From Parcubacteria group bacterium (GTDB taxonomy: Bacteria; Patescibacteriota; Minisyncoccia; Phycocordibacterales; UBA2163), in assembly GCA_016784285.1 (NCBI GenBank), contig JADHUX010000010.1:1-10468 (forward strand): a stretch of DNA of 10,468 nucleotides. Direction: 5' to 3'. Each line of letters begins with the position of its first letter. Positions within the stretch are counted from its first letter, which is position 1. The notes beneath the pieces were generated by a model. It was not told the origin of the DNA, searched no databases, and saw nothing but the letters and a program-made list of their open reading frames with translations. Below, in pieces: positions 5,018-10,468 of this stretch. Position numbers and translations under genes: made by a program.

Positions 5018-6118
5018 ATGCAACCTATAAAAAATAAAAGTTTTTTTGCGAGGATTTTTCCAACTCCAAAGTTTCTAACAACCCCTGCAGTTGGTATTGA
5101 TATTTCTGACAACTCAGTTCATTTTATAGAATTTAAAGATAAACATGGAGACAGGGTATTAAACAGATATGGAAGTTATGTTATTCCAAATGGAGTTATT
5201 TCAAAAGGTGAAATACAGAACGTCGAAGCTCTTACTGATATTTTAAAAAAACTTAAAGATAAATATAATATAGATTTTGTACACGCTTCTCTTCCTGAAG
5301 AAAAAGCTTACCTGTTTAAAACACAGATACCAGAATCTGTATCAGATAAAGACATTAGAAATATTATAGAATTTAAGCTTGAAGAACATGTACCGATTTC
5401 TCCTTCAGTAGCGGTTTTTGATTATGAAATATTACCTAAACACGAAGATAAACAAAAACATTTAGATGTAGCTGTAGCTGTATATCCAAAGCAAACAATA
5501 ACAAAATATACTGACGCATTTAAAAACGCAGGACTAACATTGCTTTCTCTTGAGATAGAAGCTCAGGCTATAGCTAGAGCAGTTATAACTAAAGGAGATA
5601 AAGGTACATATATGGTTGTTGACTTTGGTAAGACAAAAACAGGTCTTTCTATTGTAAGTAATGATGTACTAAGCTTTACATCTACACTTGAAGTTGAGGA
5701 AGGAGCTCTTACTAATGCGATCATGACAAATTTATCTGTATCTAGTGAAGAGGCTGATCATATAAAAAACGAAGAAGGACTTATCAAAACTAAAGACAAT
5801 AAAAAATTATTTACAGAACTTATGAAAGTCGCAGAATCTTTTAAGGATGATATAAACAAACATTATAGATATTGGGCAACTCGTACAAATGAAATGGGGG
5901 ATCGTGTTGACCCTATTAGTAAGATCATAATATGTGGAGGAAATTCAAATCTTGCTGGCTTCCCTGAGTTTTTGTCTGGTAGTTTGAAGATACCTGTTGA
6001 GAGGGCAAATGTTTGGGTAAATGCATTTTCATTTGATGATTTTATACCAGAAATAGATCGTTTTAATTCTTTTTCGTATACAACAGCTATAGGGCTCGCT
6101 TTACGTGATGCTGTATAA
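5018..6118 (+). CDS. pilM: Type IV pilus assembly protein PilM
   Basis: A 366-residue actin-like ATPase of the type IV pilus inner-membrane platform. It sits on the cytoplasmic face and binds the N-terminal tail of PilN. The first phosphate loop is VGIDISDNSVHFIEF (25-39), the second is VVDFGKTKTGLSI (200-212), and the adenosine loop is IIICGGNSNLAGFPEF (303-318). The 60-190 region with FVHASLPEEKAYLF and EFKLEEHVPIS is typical PilM. It heads a run of four genes in the same direction, with spacings of 11, 3 and 1 nt to the next ones. The start is supported by a TATAAT 7 nt upstream and by the N-terminus ahead of the first loop. Confidence 0.93.
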   Translation: MQPIKNKSFFARIFPTPKFLTTPAVGIDISDNSVHFIEFKDKHGDRVLNRYGSYVIPNGVISKGEIQNVEALTDILKKLKDKYNIDFVHASLPEEKAYLFKTQIPESVSDKDIRNIIEFKLEEHVPISPSVAVFDYEILPKHEDKQKHLDVAVAVYPKQTITKYTDAFKNAGLTLLSLEIEAQAIARAVITKGDKGTYMVVDFGKTKTGLSIVSNDVLSFTSTLEVEEGALTNAIMTNLSVSSEEADHIKNEEGLIKTKDNKKLFTELMKVAESFKDDINKHYRYWATRTNEMGDRVDPISKIIICGGNSNLAGFPEFLSGSLKIPVERANVWVNAFSFDDFIPEIDRFNSFSYTTAIGLALRDAV

Positions 6119-6129
6119 TTTTAAACAAT

Positions 6130-6669
6130 ATGCGTAACCTCTTATCACAAAAAGACAAAAAAGTAATAATTAACGAATATAAATTACGGATTATTATAAT
6201 AGTATTAACAGCTATTTTTCTTACTACACTCATAGCAGGAACACTTCTTGTGCCTTCGTACATATTATCTAATTTTAAATTTAATATTATAAAAGAACAT
6301 GCAGAGATCATTAAAAAATCAGTTGAAAAACGAGAACAAAGTGGGTCAGGTTTAATATTAAATGATACACAACAAAAATTAAACATATTGTCTATCTCAG
6401 AAGATAATGTATTACTTTCAACAGCATTTAGAAAAATTTTAGACAAAAGACCGTCAGGTATAAAGATTAACGAATTATTTTATAAAAAACAACAAGACAA
6501 TAGTGGAGCCATTATTACCTCTGGGGTAGCATCAAAAAGAGATATACTCCTACAGTTTGAGAAAGACTTAAAAAAAGAAAATATATTTTCAGAAGTAGTA
6601 TTACCTATATCTAATCTTGCTTCAGATAGAAACATAGAGTTTTCTATAAGTATAAAAGGAAAATTTTAG
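6130..6669 (+). CDS. pilN: Type IV pilus assembly protein PilN
   Basis: A 179-residue protein with the PilN layout: a short cytoplasmic N-terminus with NLL (3-5), the motif by which PilN docks on PilM, one membrane helix (about 19-42), a coiled stretch (about 50-90) and a small alpha/beta domain outside the membrane (about 95-179). Divergence is high, and the call rests on the NLL motif, topology and position between pilM and pilO. It pairs with PilO to form the inner-membrane ring. A TATAAT (6114-6119) overlapping the pilM stop is a possible internal promoter 10 nt before this ATG. No Shine-Dalgarno is visible. Confidence 0.85.
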   Translation: MRNLLSQKDKKVIINEYKLRIIIIVLTAIFLTTLIAGTLLVPSYILSNFKFNIIKEHAEIIKKSVEKREQSGSGLILNDTQQKLNILSISEDNVLLSTAFRKILDKRPSGIKINELFYKKQQDNSGAIITSGVASKRDILLQFEKDLKKENIFSEVVLPISNLASDRNIEFSISIKGKF

Positions 6670-6672
6670 ATT

Positions 6673-7218
6673 ATGGATAAACTGAAAACTACAAAACAAA
6701 TATTTATGTTCATGACGATACTAACGATCGCTGTGATTATTTCTTATTCTTTCTTTTTTTATAATATAAAAGAGAAAAATAAAATGATATCTCTAATGAC
6801 TAACGAAACTGATGCTGCTATTCAAAGAGAGGTCAAATTAAGATCCGTTAAAGATTTAATAAAAGATACACAAGAGAATAGATTAAAGCTCGATACGTAT
6901 TTTGTAGTAGATGATAAGATTGTAAACTTTATTGAAGAGATTGAAGAATTAAGTAGAGATGTGGGTGTGGATACAGAGGTTGTGTCTGTAAATGTTGATG
7001 AAGGTAAGGCAAATAATATAAGTGAATTACTTAAACTTGATCTTAATATAGAAGGTAAGTGGGAAGATGTATTTCAGTTTATTACATTAATTGAAAAAAT
7101 GTCATTTAAGATTAGTGTTTCACAAGCTAGTCTTCAGGTTATTTATGACAATGAAAGTAAAATCAGTTCTGGTATTTGGAAAGGTTTTCTCAGTATAAAT
7201 GTAGTTAAGTTAAAATAA
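6673..7218 (+). CDS. pilO: Type IV pilus assembly protein PilO
   Basis: A 181-residue protein with one membrane helix near the N-terminus (about 12-31), a coiled-coil segment (about 32-72) and a C-terminal ferredoxin-like domain (about 80-181) containing FIEEIEELSRDVGVDTEVVSV and the strand-helix-strand around GKWEDVFQFITLIEK, both typical of PilO. It forms a heterodimer with PilN that links the cytoplasmic PilM to the rest of the machine. It begins 3 nt after pilN and ends 1 nt before the next gene. There is no Shine-Dalgarno, so translation probably depends on coupling. Confidence 0.88.
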   Translation: MDKLKTTKQIFMFMTILTIAVIISYSFFFYNIKEKNKMISLMTNETDAAIQREVKLRSVKDLIKDTQENRLKLDTYFVVDDKIVNFIEEIEELSRDVGVDTEVVSVNVDEGKANNISELLKLDLNIEGKWEDVFQFITLIEKMSFKISVSQASLQVIYDNESKISSGIWKGFLSINVVKLK

Positions 7219-7219
7219 T

Positions 7220-7555
7220 ATGATAGGTAATAAAACAATAAAAGATTTTTTTGGTGATAGGTTAAAACAAAGACGTATGAACAAAATACGTAATAGATTT
7301 AATATGCGCACTATATGGAAAAAAATATTTATTTTGTTTATCGTTATAAATGTTATTGTTGTTATAATTAGCTCGTATTTATTTTTTAAGATAAATTATG
7401 GGGAAATATTTCTTGTAGATAGTAATACCAACGTTTCTGTAGAGACTGTAAACAGGACATTATTATTAGATACAATTAACTTCTTTGAGATAAAAGAAAA
7501 AGAGTTTGATAATTTAAAAACAAATAAAGTAAATCTTGTTGACCCATCGTTATAA
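7220..7555 (+). CDS. Single-pass membrane protein at the end of pilMNO, function unknown
   Basis: A 111-residue protein with a very basic cytoplasmic N-terminus (residues 1-35, many Lys/Arg), one membrane helix (about 36-57), and a short outside domain (58-111) ending in NLVDPSL. It starts 1 nt after the pilO stop, so it belongs to the operon. The position is where pilP stands in Proteobacteria, but I see no lipobox or PilP domain, so I do not call it PilP. These organisms have no typical outer membrane secretin, so a different partner is plausible. No terminator was found directly after it. Confidence 0.8.
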   Translation: MIGNKTIKDFFGDRLKQRRMNKIRNRFNMRTIWKKIFILFIVINVIVVIISSYLFFKINYGEIFLVDSNTNVSVETVNRTLLLDTINFFEIKEKEFDNLKTNKVNLVDPSL

Positions 7556-7658
7556 TCTCAAAACTAAAAGCGAAAAATGCAAAATAATAAACCACTATTT
7601 ACATTTTAGTTCTTTATTGTTATTTTTAACTTTACACTTTACGTTTTTAATTTTTTAC
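7556..7658. other. A/T-rich intergenic stretch before tRNA-Arg
   Basis: No gene fits. It contains an inverted repeat AACTAAAA (7562-7569) / TTTTAGTT (7604-7611), and further short A-rich words on the left are partly mirrored by T-rich words on the right (AAAAATG/CATTTT, AATAA/TTATT). A weak promoter TTGTTA (7617-7622), 17 bp, TACGTT (7640-7645) would start transcription a few bases before tRNA-Arg. Confidence 0.35.
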
Positions 7659-7730
7659 GCCCCTGTAGTTTAACGGATAAAACAACTCCCTTCTAAGGAG
7701 TGGCTCTAGGTTCGATTCCTGGCAGGGGCA
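7659..7730 (+). tRNA. tRNA-Arg (anticodon UCU)
   Basis: Acceptor GCCCCTG (7659-7665) pairs with CAGGGGC (7723-7729), discriminator A7730. The anticodon stem is ACTCC/GGAGT with loop CTTCTAA and anticodon TCT at 7692-7694, reading AGA, a frequent arginine codon in this A/T-rich DNA. The T arm is CTAGG-TTCGATT-CCTGG. CCA is not encoded. Confidence 0.97.
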
Positions 7731-7734
7731 CAAG

Positions 7735-7762
7735 TTGATAATTTATATTTTTTCTATATACT
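7735..7762 (+). promoter_or_regulatory. Promoter of tRNA-Val
   Basis: TTGATA (7735-7740), 16 bp, TATACT (7757-7762). The expected transcription start is about 10 nt before the tRNA 5' end. It suggests that tRNA-Val can be transcribed apart from tRNA-Arg. Confidence 0.5.
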
Positions 7763-7778
7763 TCTTTATATAAAGGGG

Positions 7779-7851
7779 GGGCGATTAGCTCAGTTGGTAG
7801 AGCAGTTCATTTACACTGAAAAGGTCGGGGGTTCAAATCCCTCATCGCCCA
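7779..7851 (+). tRNA. tRNA-Val (anticodon UAC)
   Basis: Acceptor GGGCGAT (7779-7785) pairs with ATCGCCC (7844-7850), discriminator A7851. D arm GCTC/GAGC, T arm CGGGG-GTTCAAAT-type. The anticodon is TAC at 7812-7814 in loop TTTACAC, reading GUA. The anticodon stem GTTCA/TGAAA has a G·A mismatch at its base (positions 27-43), with the other four pairs intact. CCA is not encoded. Confidence 0.95.
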
Positions 7852-7854
7852 CAA

Positions 7855-7892
7855 ATAACAAAAAACACCACTTCCGTGGTGTTTTTTGTTAT
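7855..7892 (+). terminator. Intrinsic terminator after the tRNA pair
   Basis: A perfect 17-bp stem (7855-7871 with 7876-7892) has a TTCC loop. The stem combines a CACCAC/GTGGTG core with A6/T6 tracts, so the T run on either strand can serve as the release signal. It directly follows tRNA-Val. Confidence 0.85.
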
Positions 7893-7914
7893 CGGTGAGA
7901 TTTAGATGTATTTA

Positions 7915-7956
7915 AACAAAACAAAACCTTTAGTGGTGCTTTACCACTAAAGGTTT
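7915..7956 (-). terminator. Intrinsic terminator of the lipoprotein gene
   Basis: A 14-bp stem, AAACCTTTAGTGGT (7924-7937) with its complement at 7943-7956, and loop GCTTT. On the - strand it is followed by a T-rich tail (TTTTGTTTTGTTT, continuing through 7915). It lies 6 nt after the lipoprotein stop and faces the tRNA terminator. Confidence 0.8.
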
Positions 7957-7962
7957 GTTGTT

Positions 7963-8625
7963 TTACTTTAAGAAATCATCTAATTCGTTGTCTATGCTTT
8001 GTAGAGAAAGACGCTTATCTTCTTCAGTAATTCTCTTAAGTTTAATCCTATTTTTCTTTGGGAAAGCTCTGTCGTCGTTGCCATGTTCTATAAGAAATAC
8101 TCGTATAATATCTGTTGTTGTAACAATGAGTTGTTTAGGTATATAAAGAAGATTTCCTACTACTGAAAAAAGAGGATTAACACCTTTTACATCTTCTTCA
8201 GATAACCATTTGGTTTTTTTGTTGAACGGGGTTATTGCGGGGGTATCATCATTAAAATCAATCTTTATAACATAATGAAAAAGTTCAGACATAAAATCAT
8301 TATCAGCAGTAGAAGAATTTTCCTCAGGATATATATCTAAAAAATAATTTTCTTCCAGTTTAGATAAAAAAGCTTTTGTAAATACAGTCTTACCTTTTTT
8401 TGTTAACTCTAATCTGTAGTAATAATATCCATCTTTTTTATCTTTACTAAAATTAAATTCTATACCTGTATAACTAATAGTCCACTTTCCTAAAAGAGCT
8501 TCTTCAAAAACTAAGTCAGTCTCTTTGTAAGATTTATTTAATGTACGAAATTTACCTATTTTACCAAAACAGCCAGTTGCCAACGCTAAGATGGCAAGCA
8601 AAACAAATATTTGTAAAGATCTCAC
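7963..8625 (-). CDS. Putative lipoprotein, function unknown
   Basis: A 220-residue protein with a signal peptide (1-18) and lipobox LATGC, Cys19 being the lipidation site. The mature part contains GKWTISYTGIEFNFS (47-61) and several strands rich in Tyr and Lys, which might form a small beta-barrel of lipocalin type, but no family motif is certain. The C-terminal part is charged and ends in DDFLK. The start is GTG; it is supported by AAAGGTGGT (8639-8631) with a 6-nt gap, the only good Shine-Dalgarno at a start in the window. A -10 (TATAAT, 8669-8664) would give a leader of about 30 nt. The different expression signal may mean a different origin or strong regulated translation. Confidence 0.85.
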   Translation of the reverse strand: MRSLQIFVLLAILALATGCFGKIGKFRTLNKSYKETDLVFEEALLGKWTISYTGIEFNFSKDKKDGYYYYRLELTKKGKTVFTKAFLSKLEENYFLDIYPEENSSTADNDFMSELFHYVIKIDFNDDTPAITPFNKKTKWLSEEDVKGVNPLFSVVGNLLYIPKQLIVTTTDIIRVFLIEHGNDDRAFPKKNRIKLKRITEEDKRLSLQSIDNELDDFLK

Positions 8626-8669
8626 TGGTCACCACCTTTCTTTTTATAGAGTATGTTCCTTAAATTATA
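8626..8669 (-). promoter_or_regulatory. Leader with Shine-Dalgarno and -10 box for the lipoprotein gene
   Basis: TATAAT on the - strand at 8669-8664, then about 30 nt to the GTG at 8625, with AAAGGTGGT at 8639-8631, which pairs well with the usual 16S rRNA 3' end. A clear -35 was not found. This differs from the other starts here. Confidence 0.5.
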
Positions 8670-8702
8670 TATTAACTATTCTGTATAAAATTTAGCATAG
8701 AC

Positions 8703-8731
8703 TGTTCATTTCAACAAATTCTGTTTATTAT
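8703..8731 (+). promoter_or_regulatory. Promoter of the pseudouridine synthase gene, leaderless type
   Basis: TATTAT (8726-8731) ends 7 nt before the ATG at 8739; the -35 position 17 bp upstream reads TGTTCA (8703-8708), a weak match. TATACT (8731-8736) lies too close to the ATG to drive a start upstream of it. No Shine-Dalgarno is present. Confidence 0.4.
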
Positions 8732-8738
8732 ATACTTT

Positions 8739-9455
8739 ATGGATATAAAAATTATATTTGAAAATGACGAAGTGCTAGTGGTTGATAAACCGGCTGGTCT
8801 TGTGGTGCATTCTGACGGGAAGACAGATGAACCAAGTCTAACTGACTGGGTTGTTAAGAATTATCCGAGTATGGTAGATGTGGGTGAACCCGCACAATAC
8901 AATGGTAAAAAAATAGCACGCCCAGGAGTAGTACATAGGTTAGACAGAGAGACCTCAGGGGTTATAGTGCTTGCAAAGACGCAAGAATCTTTTGAAAATT
9001 TAAAAAAACAATTCCAAGAAAGAACAACTAAAAAGATTTACAATGCTTTTGTTTACGGTGCTATCAAAGAGGAAGACGGATCAATAGACAGACCAATAGG
9101 AAAGAGCAAAAGTGATTTCAGGAGATGGTCAGCACAGCGTGGAGCACGAGGAGAGCTTCGAGAAGCTATTACAGATTACAAAGTGCTAGAGAAAAACAAA
9201 GATTTCTCATATCTTGAAGTATCCCCTAAAACAGGCAGAACTCACCAGATACGTGTGCATTTGAAAGCTATAAACTACCCAGTAGTATGTGACAAGCTTT
9301 ATGCTCCTAAGCGCTCCTGTGAGCTTGGTTTTGGCCGGTTAGCGCTTCACGCTAGATCTATTGCATTCTCTCTAATAAACGAAGAAAAAGTTGAGGTAGA
9401 AGCGGATTTACCAGAAGATTTCCAAAAAGCACTAGAAACACTTAAAAACGGTTAA
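8739..9455 (+). CDS. RluA-family RNA pseudouridine synthase
   Basis: A 238-residue enzyme that converts uridine to pseudouridine in rRNA or tRNA. It opens with the family start (FENDEVLVVDKPAGLVVHSDG, in two halves around residues 7-27). The catalytic motif is VVHRLDRETSGVIVLAK (64-80) with Asp69 as the nucleophile, and the later motif is KTGRTHQIRVHL (164-175). No S4 RNA-binding domain precedes the catalytic domain, so it resembles the short RluA/RluC-core members; the target uridine cannot be told. It lies 42 nt upstream of rplS on the same strand, so the two may be partly cotranscribed. A divergent promoter region separates it from the lipoprotein gene. Confidence 0.93.
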   Translation: MDIKIIFENDEVLVVDKPAGLVVHSDGKTDEPSLTDWVVKNYPSMVDVGEPAQYNGKKIARPGVVHRLDRETSGVIVLAKTQESFENLKKQFQERTTKKIYNAFVYGAIKEEDGSIDRPIGKSKSDFRRWSAQRGARGELREAITDYKVLEKNKDFSYLEVSPKTGRTHQIRVHLKAINYPVVCDKLYAPKRSCELGFGRLALHARSIAFSLINEEKVEVEADLPEDFQKALETLKNG

Positions 9456-9497
9456 TTATTGCTAATTTGAGTACATTGTGTTAAAGTGTCTATCATT

Positions 9498-10097
9498 ATG
9501 GCTACAACAGAAGCAACATCTGGAATAAAGGTTTCTCCAGTAAATATGGAAAGTAGACAAAAACTCGGTATTCGTGCTGGAGATACTGTACGTGTGTGGC
9601 AGAAAATCCAAGAAAAAGGAAAGACTCGACTTCAAGCTTTTGAAGGTCTTGTGCTTGCACATAAGCATGGAAATGAAGCTGGAGCGACATTTACAGTAAG
9701 AAAGGTTGCAAGTGGTGTAGGTGTAGAGAAAATATTCCCACTATATTCTCCAATTATTGATAAAATAGAAATTATAAAACGATCAAAGGTTCGTCGAGCA
9801 AAGCTTTATCATATTCGTGAAAAAGCAGCGAAAGAAATCAAACGACAAATGCGTCATGCCACAATGGTAGACTTACAGACAGTAAGTGACACAGAAGAAG
9901 CAACTAAAAAAGTAGCAGATGAAGAAGCTGCTAAAAAAGCAGTAGAAGAAGCAGAAGCTAAAGCACAAGAAGAAGCGAAGAAGGCAGAAGAGGTAGTAGA
10001 AGAAGTAAAAGAAGAAAAGAAAGAAGAGATAACAGAAACCGTAGAAGAAAAAACAGAAGAAGCTAAAATTGAAGCCCCAAAAAAAGAAGAGAAATAA
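9498..10097 (+). CDS. rplS: Large-subunit ribosomal protein bL19 with long charged C-terminal tail
   Basis: A 199-residue protein. Residues 12-115 are the L19 core, with [30 protein letters not shown] (25-53, in two stretches), [22 protein letters not shown] (64-85) and [14 protein letters not shown] (94-107). L19 sits at the 30S-50S interface. Usual bacterial L19 ends near residue 115; here about 80 more residues follow, almost entirely Glu, Lys and Ala (from about 131), probably a long helix or disordered. I chose ATG 9498 (MATTEAT); an in-frame GTG at 9486 would add four residues. No Shine-Dalgarno is seen, and the promoter is unclear (TTGAGT at 9467-9472 and TATCAT at 9491-9496 are weak candidates). 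The stop lies inside the terminator stem. Confidence 0.95.
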   Translation: MATTEATSGIKVSPVNMESRQKLGIRAGDTVRVWQKIQEKGKTRLQAFEGLVLAHKHGNEAGATFTVRKVASGVGVEKIFPLYSPIIDKIEIIKRSKVRRAKLYHIREKAAKEIKRQMRHATMVDLQTVSDTEEATKKVADEEAAKKAVEEAEAKAQEEAKKAEEVVEEVKEEKKEEITETVEEKTEEAKIEAPKKEEK

Positions 10098-10128
10098 AAA
10101 AATAACAACAAATGTTATTTTTTTATTT
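10092..10128 (+). terminator. Intrinsic terminator of rplS
   Basis: A perfect 16-bp, almost pure A/T stem (10092-10107 with 10113-10128) has an ACAAA loop. It contains the rplS stop codon and ends in T7ATTT. The lack of a G+C core makes it weak thermodynamically, but the T run and position fit. Confidence 0.6.
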
Positions 10129-10153
10129 ATACACAATGGTATACGCTATATAC

Positions 10154-10182
10154 TTGAGCCAGTTATATATTTTTGGTAATAT
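10154..10182 (+). promoter_or_regulatory. Promoter of the homing endonuclease gene, leaderless type
   Basis: TTGAGC (10154-10159), exactly 17 bp, TAATAT (10177-10182), ending 6 nt before the ATG at 10189. The A of the ATG is the expected first base. No Shine-Dalgarno. Confidence 0.55.
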
Positions 10183-10188
10183 TTATGT

Positions 10189-10468
10189 ATGGGGGATAAT
10201 GTTACTAAAAAAAGAATGAAGAGAAATAAGGTTGATATAAAATGGTCTTCTGATTTTGCCTATGCTATAGGACTTATGACAACTGATGGAAGTATGTCAT
10301 CTGATGGTAGGCATTTTGACTTTACCTCTAAAGACAGAGATCAATTAGTCAATTTTATGAATTGTCTTAAAATAAAAGTAAAGATTGGGTACAAAACATC
10401 AGGACATAGTAAGCAAAAAATAACACGTATTCAATTTGGAAGTGTAAAATTATACAGATTTCTCTTAG
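10189..10468 (+). CDS. LAGLIDADG-type homing endonuclease-like protein, 3' end beyond window
   Basis: Ninety-three codons are visible before the window ends. After a basic start (KKRMKRNK) comes DFAYAIGLMTTDGSMSSDG (residues 22-40), which matches the LAGLIDADG helix pattern, with Asp33 in the place of the catalytic acid. RHFDFTSKDRDQLVNFMNCL, KIGYKTSG and ITRIQFGSVKLYRFL follow, as in the LAGLIDADG families common in candidate-phyla genomes. Such enzymes cut long DNA sites and spread themselves or their host intron. Here it has its own promoter after the rplS terminator, and no group I intron core or split host gene is seen, so it looks free-standing. A role as a DNA-binding regulator with the same fold is possible. 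Another ATG at 10185 is out of frame and stops at once. Confidence 0.8.
   Translation, partial: MGDNVTKKRMKRNKVDIKWSSDFAYAIGLMTTDGSMSSDGRHFDFTSKDRDQLVNFMNCLKIKVKIGYKTSGHSKQKITRIQFGSVKLYRFLL

Noticed and set aside
7220-7555. PilP assignment for the fourth pilus gene
   Set aside because: Position alone suggests it; no lipobox, proline-rich linker or PilP domain is seen.
9854-10136. Two - strand frames of 85-87 codons rich in Ser, Phe or Cys
   Set aside because: They are the antisense of the repetitive Glu/Lys tail of L19 and have unnatural composition.

Overview
The window looks like part of a chromosome from an uncultivated Candidate Phyla Radiation / Patescibacteria bacterium, most likely a Parcubacteria-type lineage. 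The basis is low G+C, short compact proteins, a PilM-PilN-PilO pilus locus ending in an unassigned membrane protein, tRNA genes without an encoded CCA, an L19 with a long Lys/Glu tail, and almost no Shine-Dalgarno sites. TGA is used as a stop (for example at the end of ruvX), so the code is not the Gracilibacteria-type one. The taxonomic call is inference; no rRNA is present.

Layout: (1) 3-797, the 3' part of an AniA-like copper nitrite reductase with all copper ligands and a His/acid-rich segment just before the first ligand. (2) 891-1346, a four-helix membrane protein of unknown function, closed by a perfect 42-bp palindromic terminator. (3) 1457-3122, a convergent pair: a membrane PAS sensor kinase (+) and a single-domain response regulator (-), sharing a bidirectional terminator. 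(4) 3160-3570 (-), a small membrane protein whose promoter is overlapped by two adjacent 10-bp palindromes. (5) 3600-3862, a G+C-rich non-coding stretch and tRNA-Ser(UGA). (6) 3875-4960, a possible 26-residue membrane peptide, ruvX and a YqaA-type membrane protein, packed head to tail. (7) 5018-7555, pilM, pilN, pilO and a fourth membrane protein, forming the inner-membrane platform of a type IV pilus. (8) 7659-7851, tRNA-Arg(UCU) and tRNA-Val(UAC), then two facing terminators. (9) 7963-8625 (-), a lipoprotein with a real Shine-Dalgarno. (10) 8739-10097, an RluA-family pseudouridine synthase and ribosomal protein L19. (11) 10189 to the window end, the start of a LAGLIDADG-type homing endonuclease.

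The most general signal is promoter placement. For seven of the first-in-transcript genes a -10 box ends 5-7 nt before the start codon, which puts the predicted transcription start on or within a base or so of the A of ATG. This suggests leaderless mRNAs as the normal mode here. The lipoprotein gene, with an AAGGTGGT-type site and a leader of about 30 nt, is the clear exception. I see no defence system, CRISPR array or transposase. The points most worth following are the NirK in a fermentative-type lineage, the leaderless architecture, the twin-palindrome operator and the tRNA-Ser upstream element.
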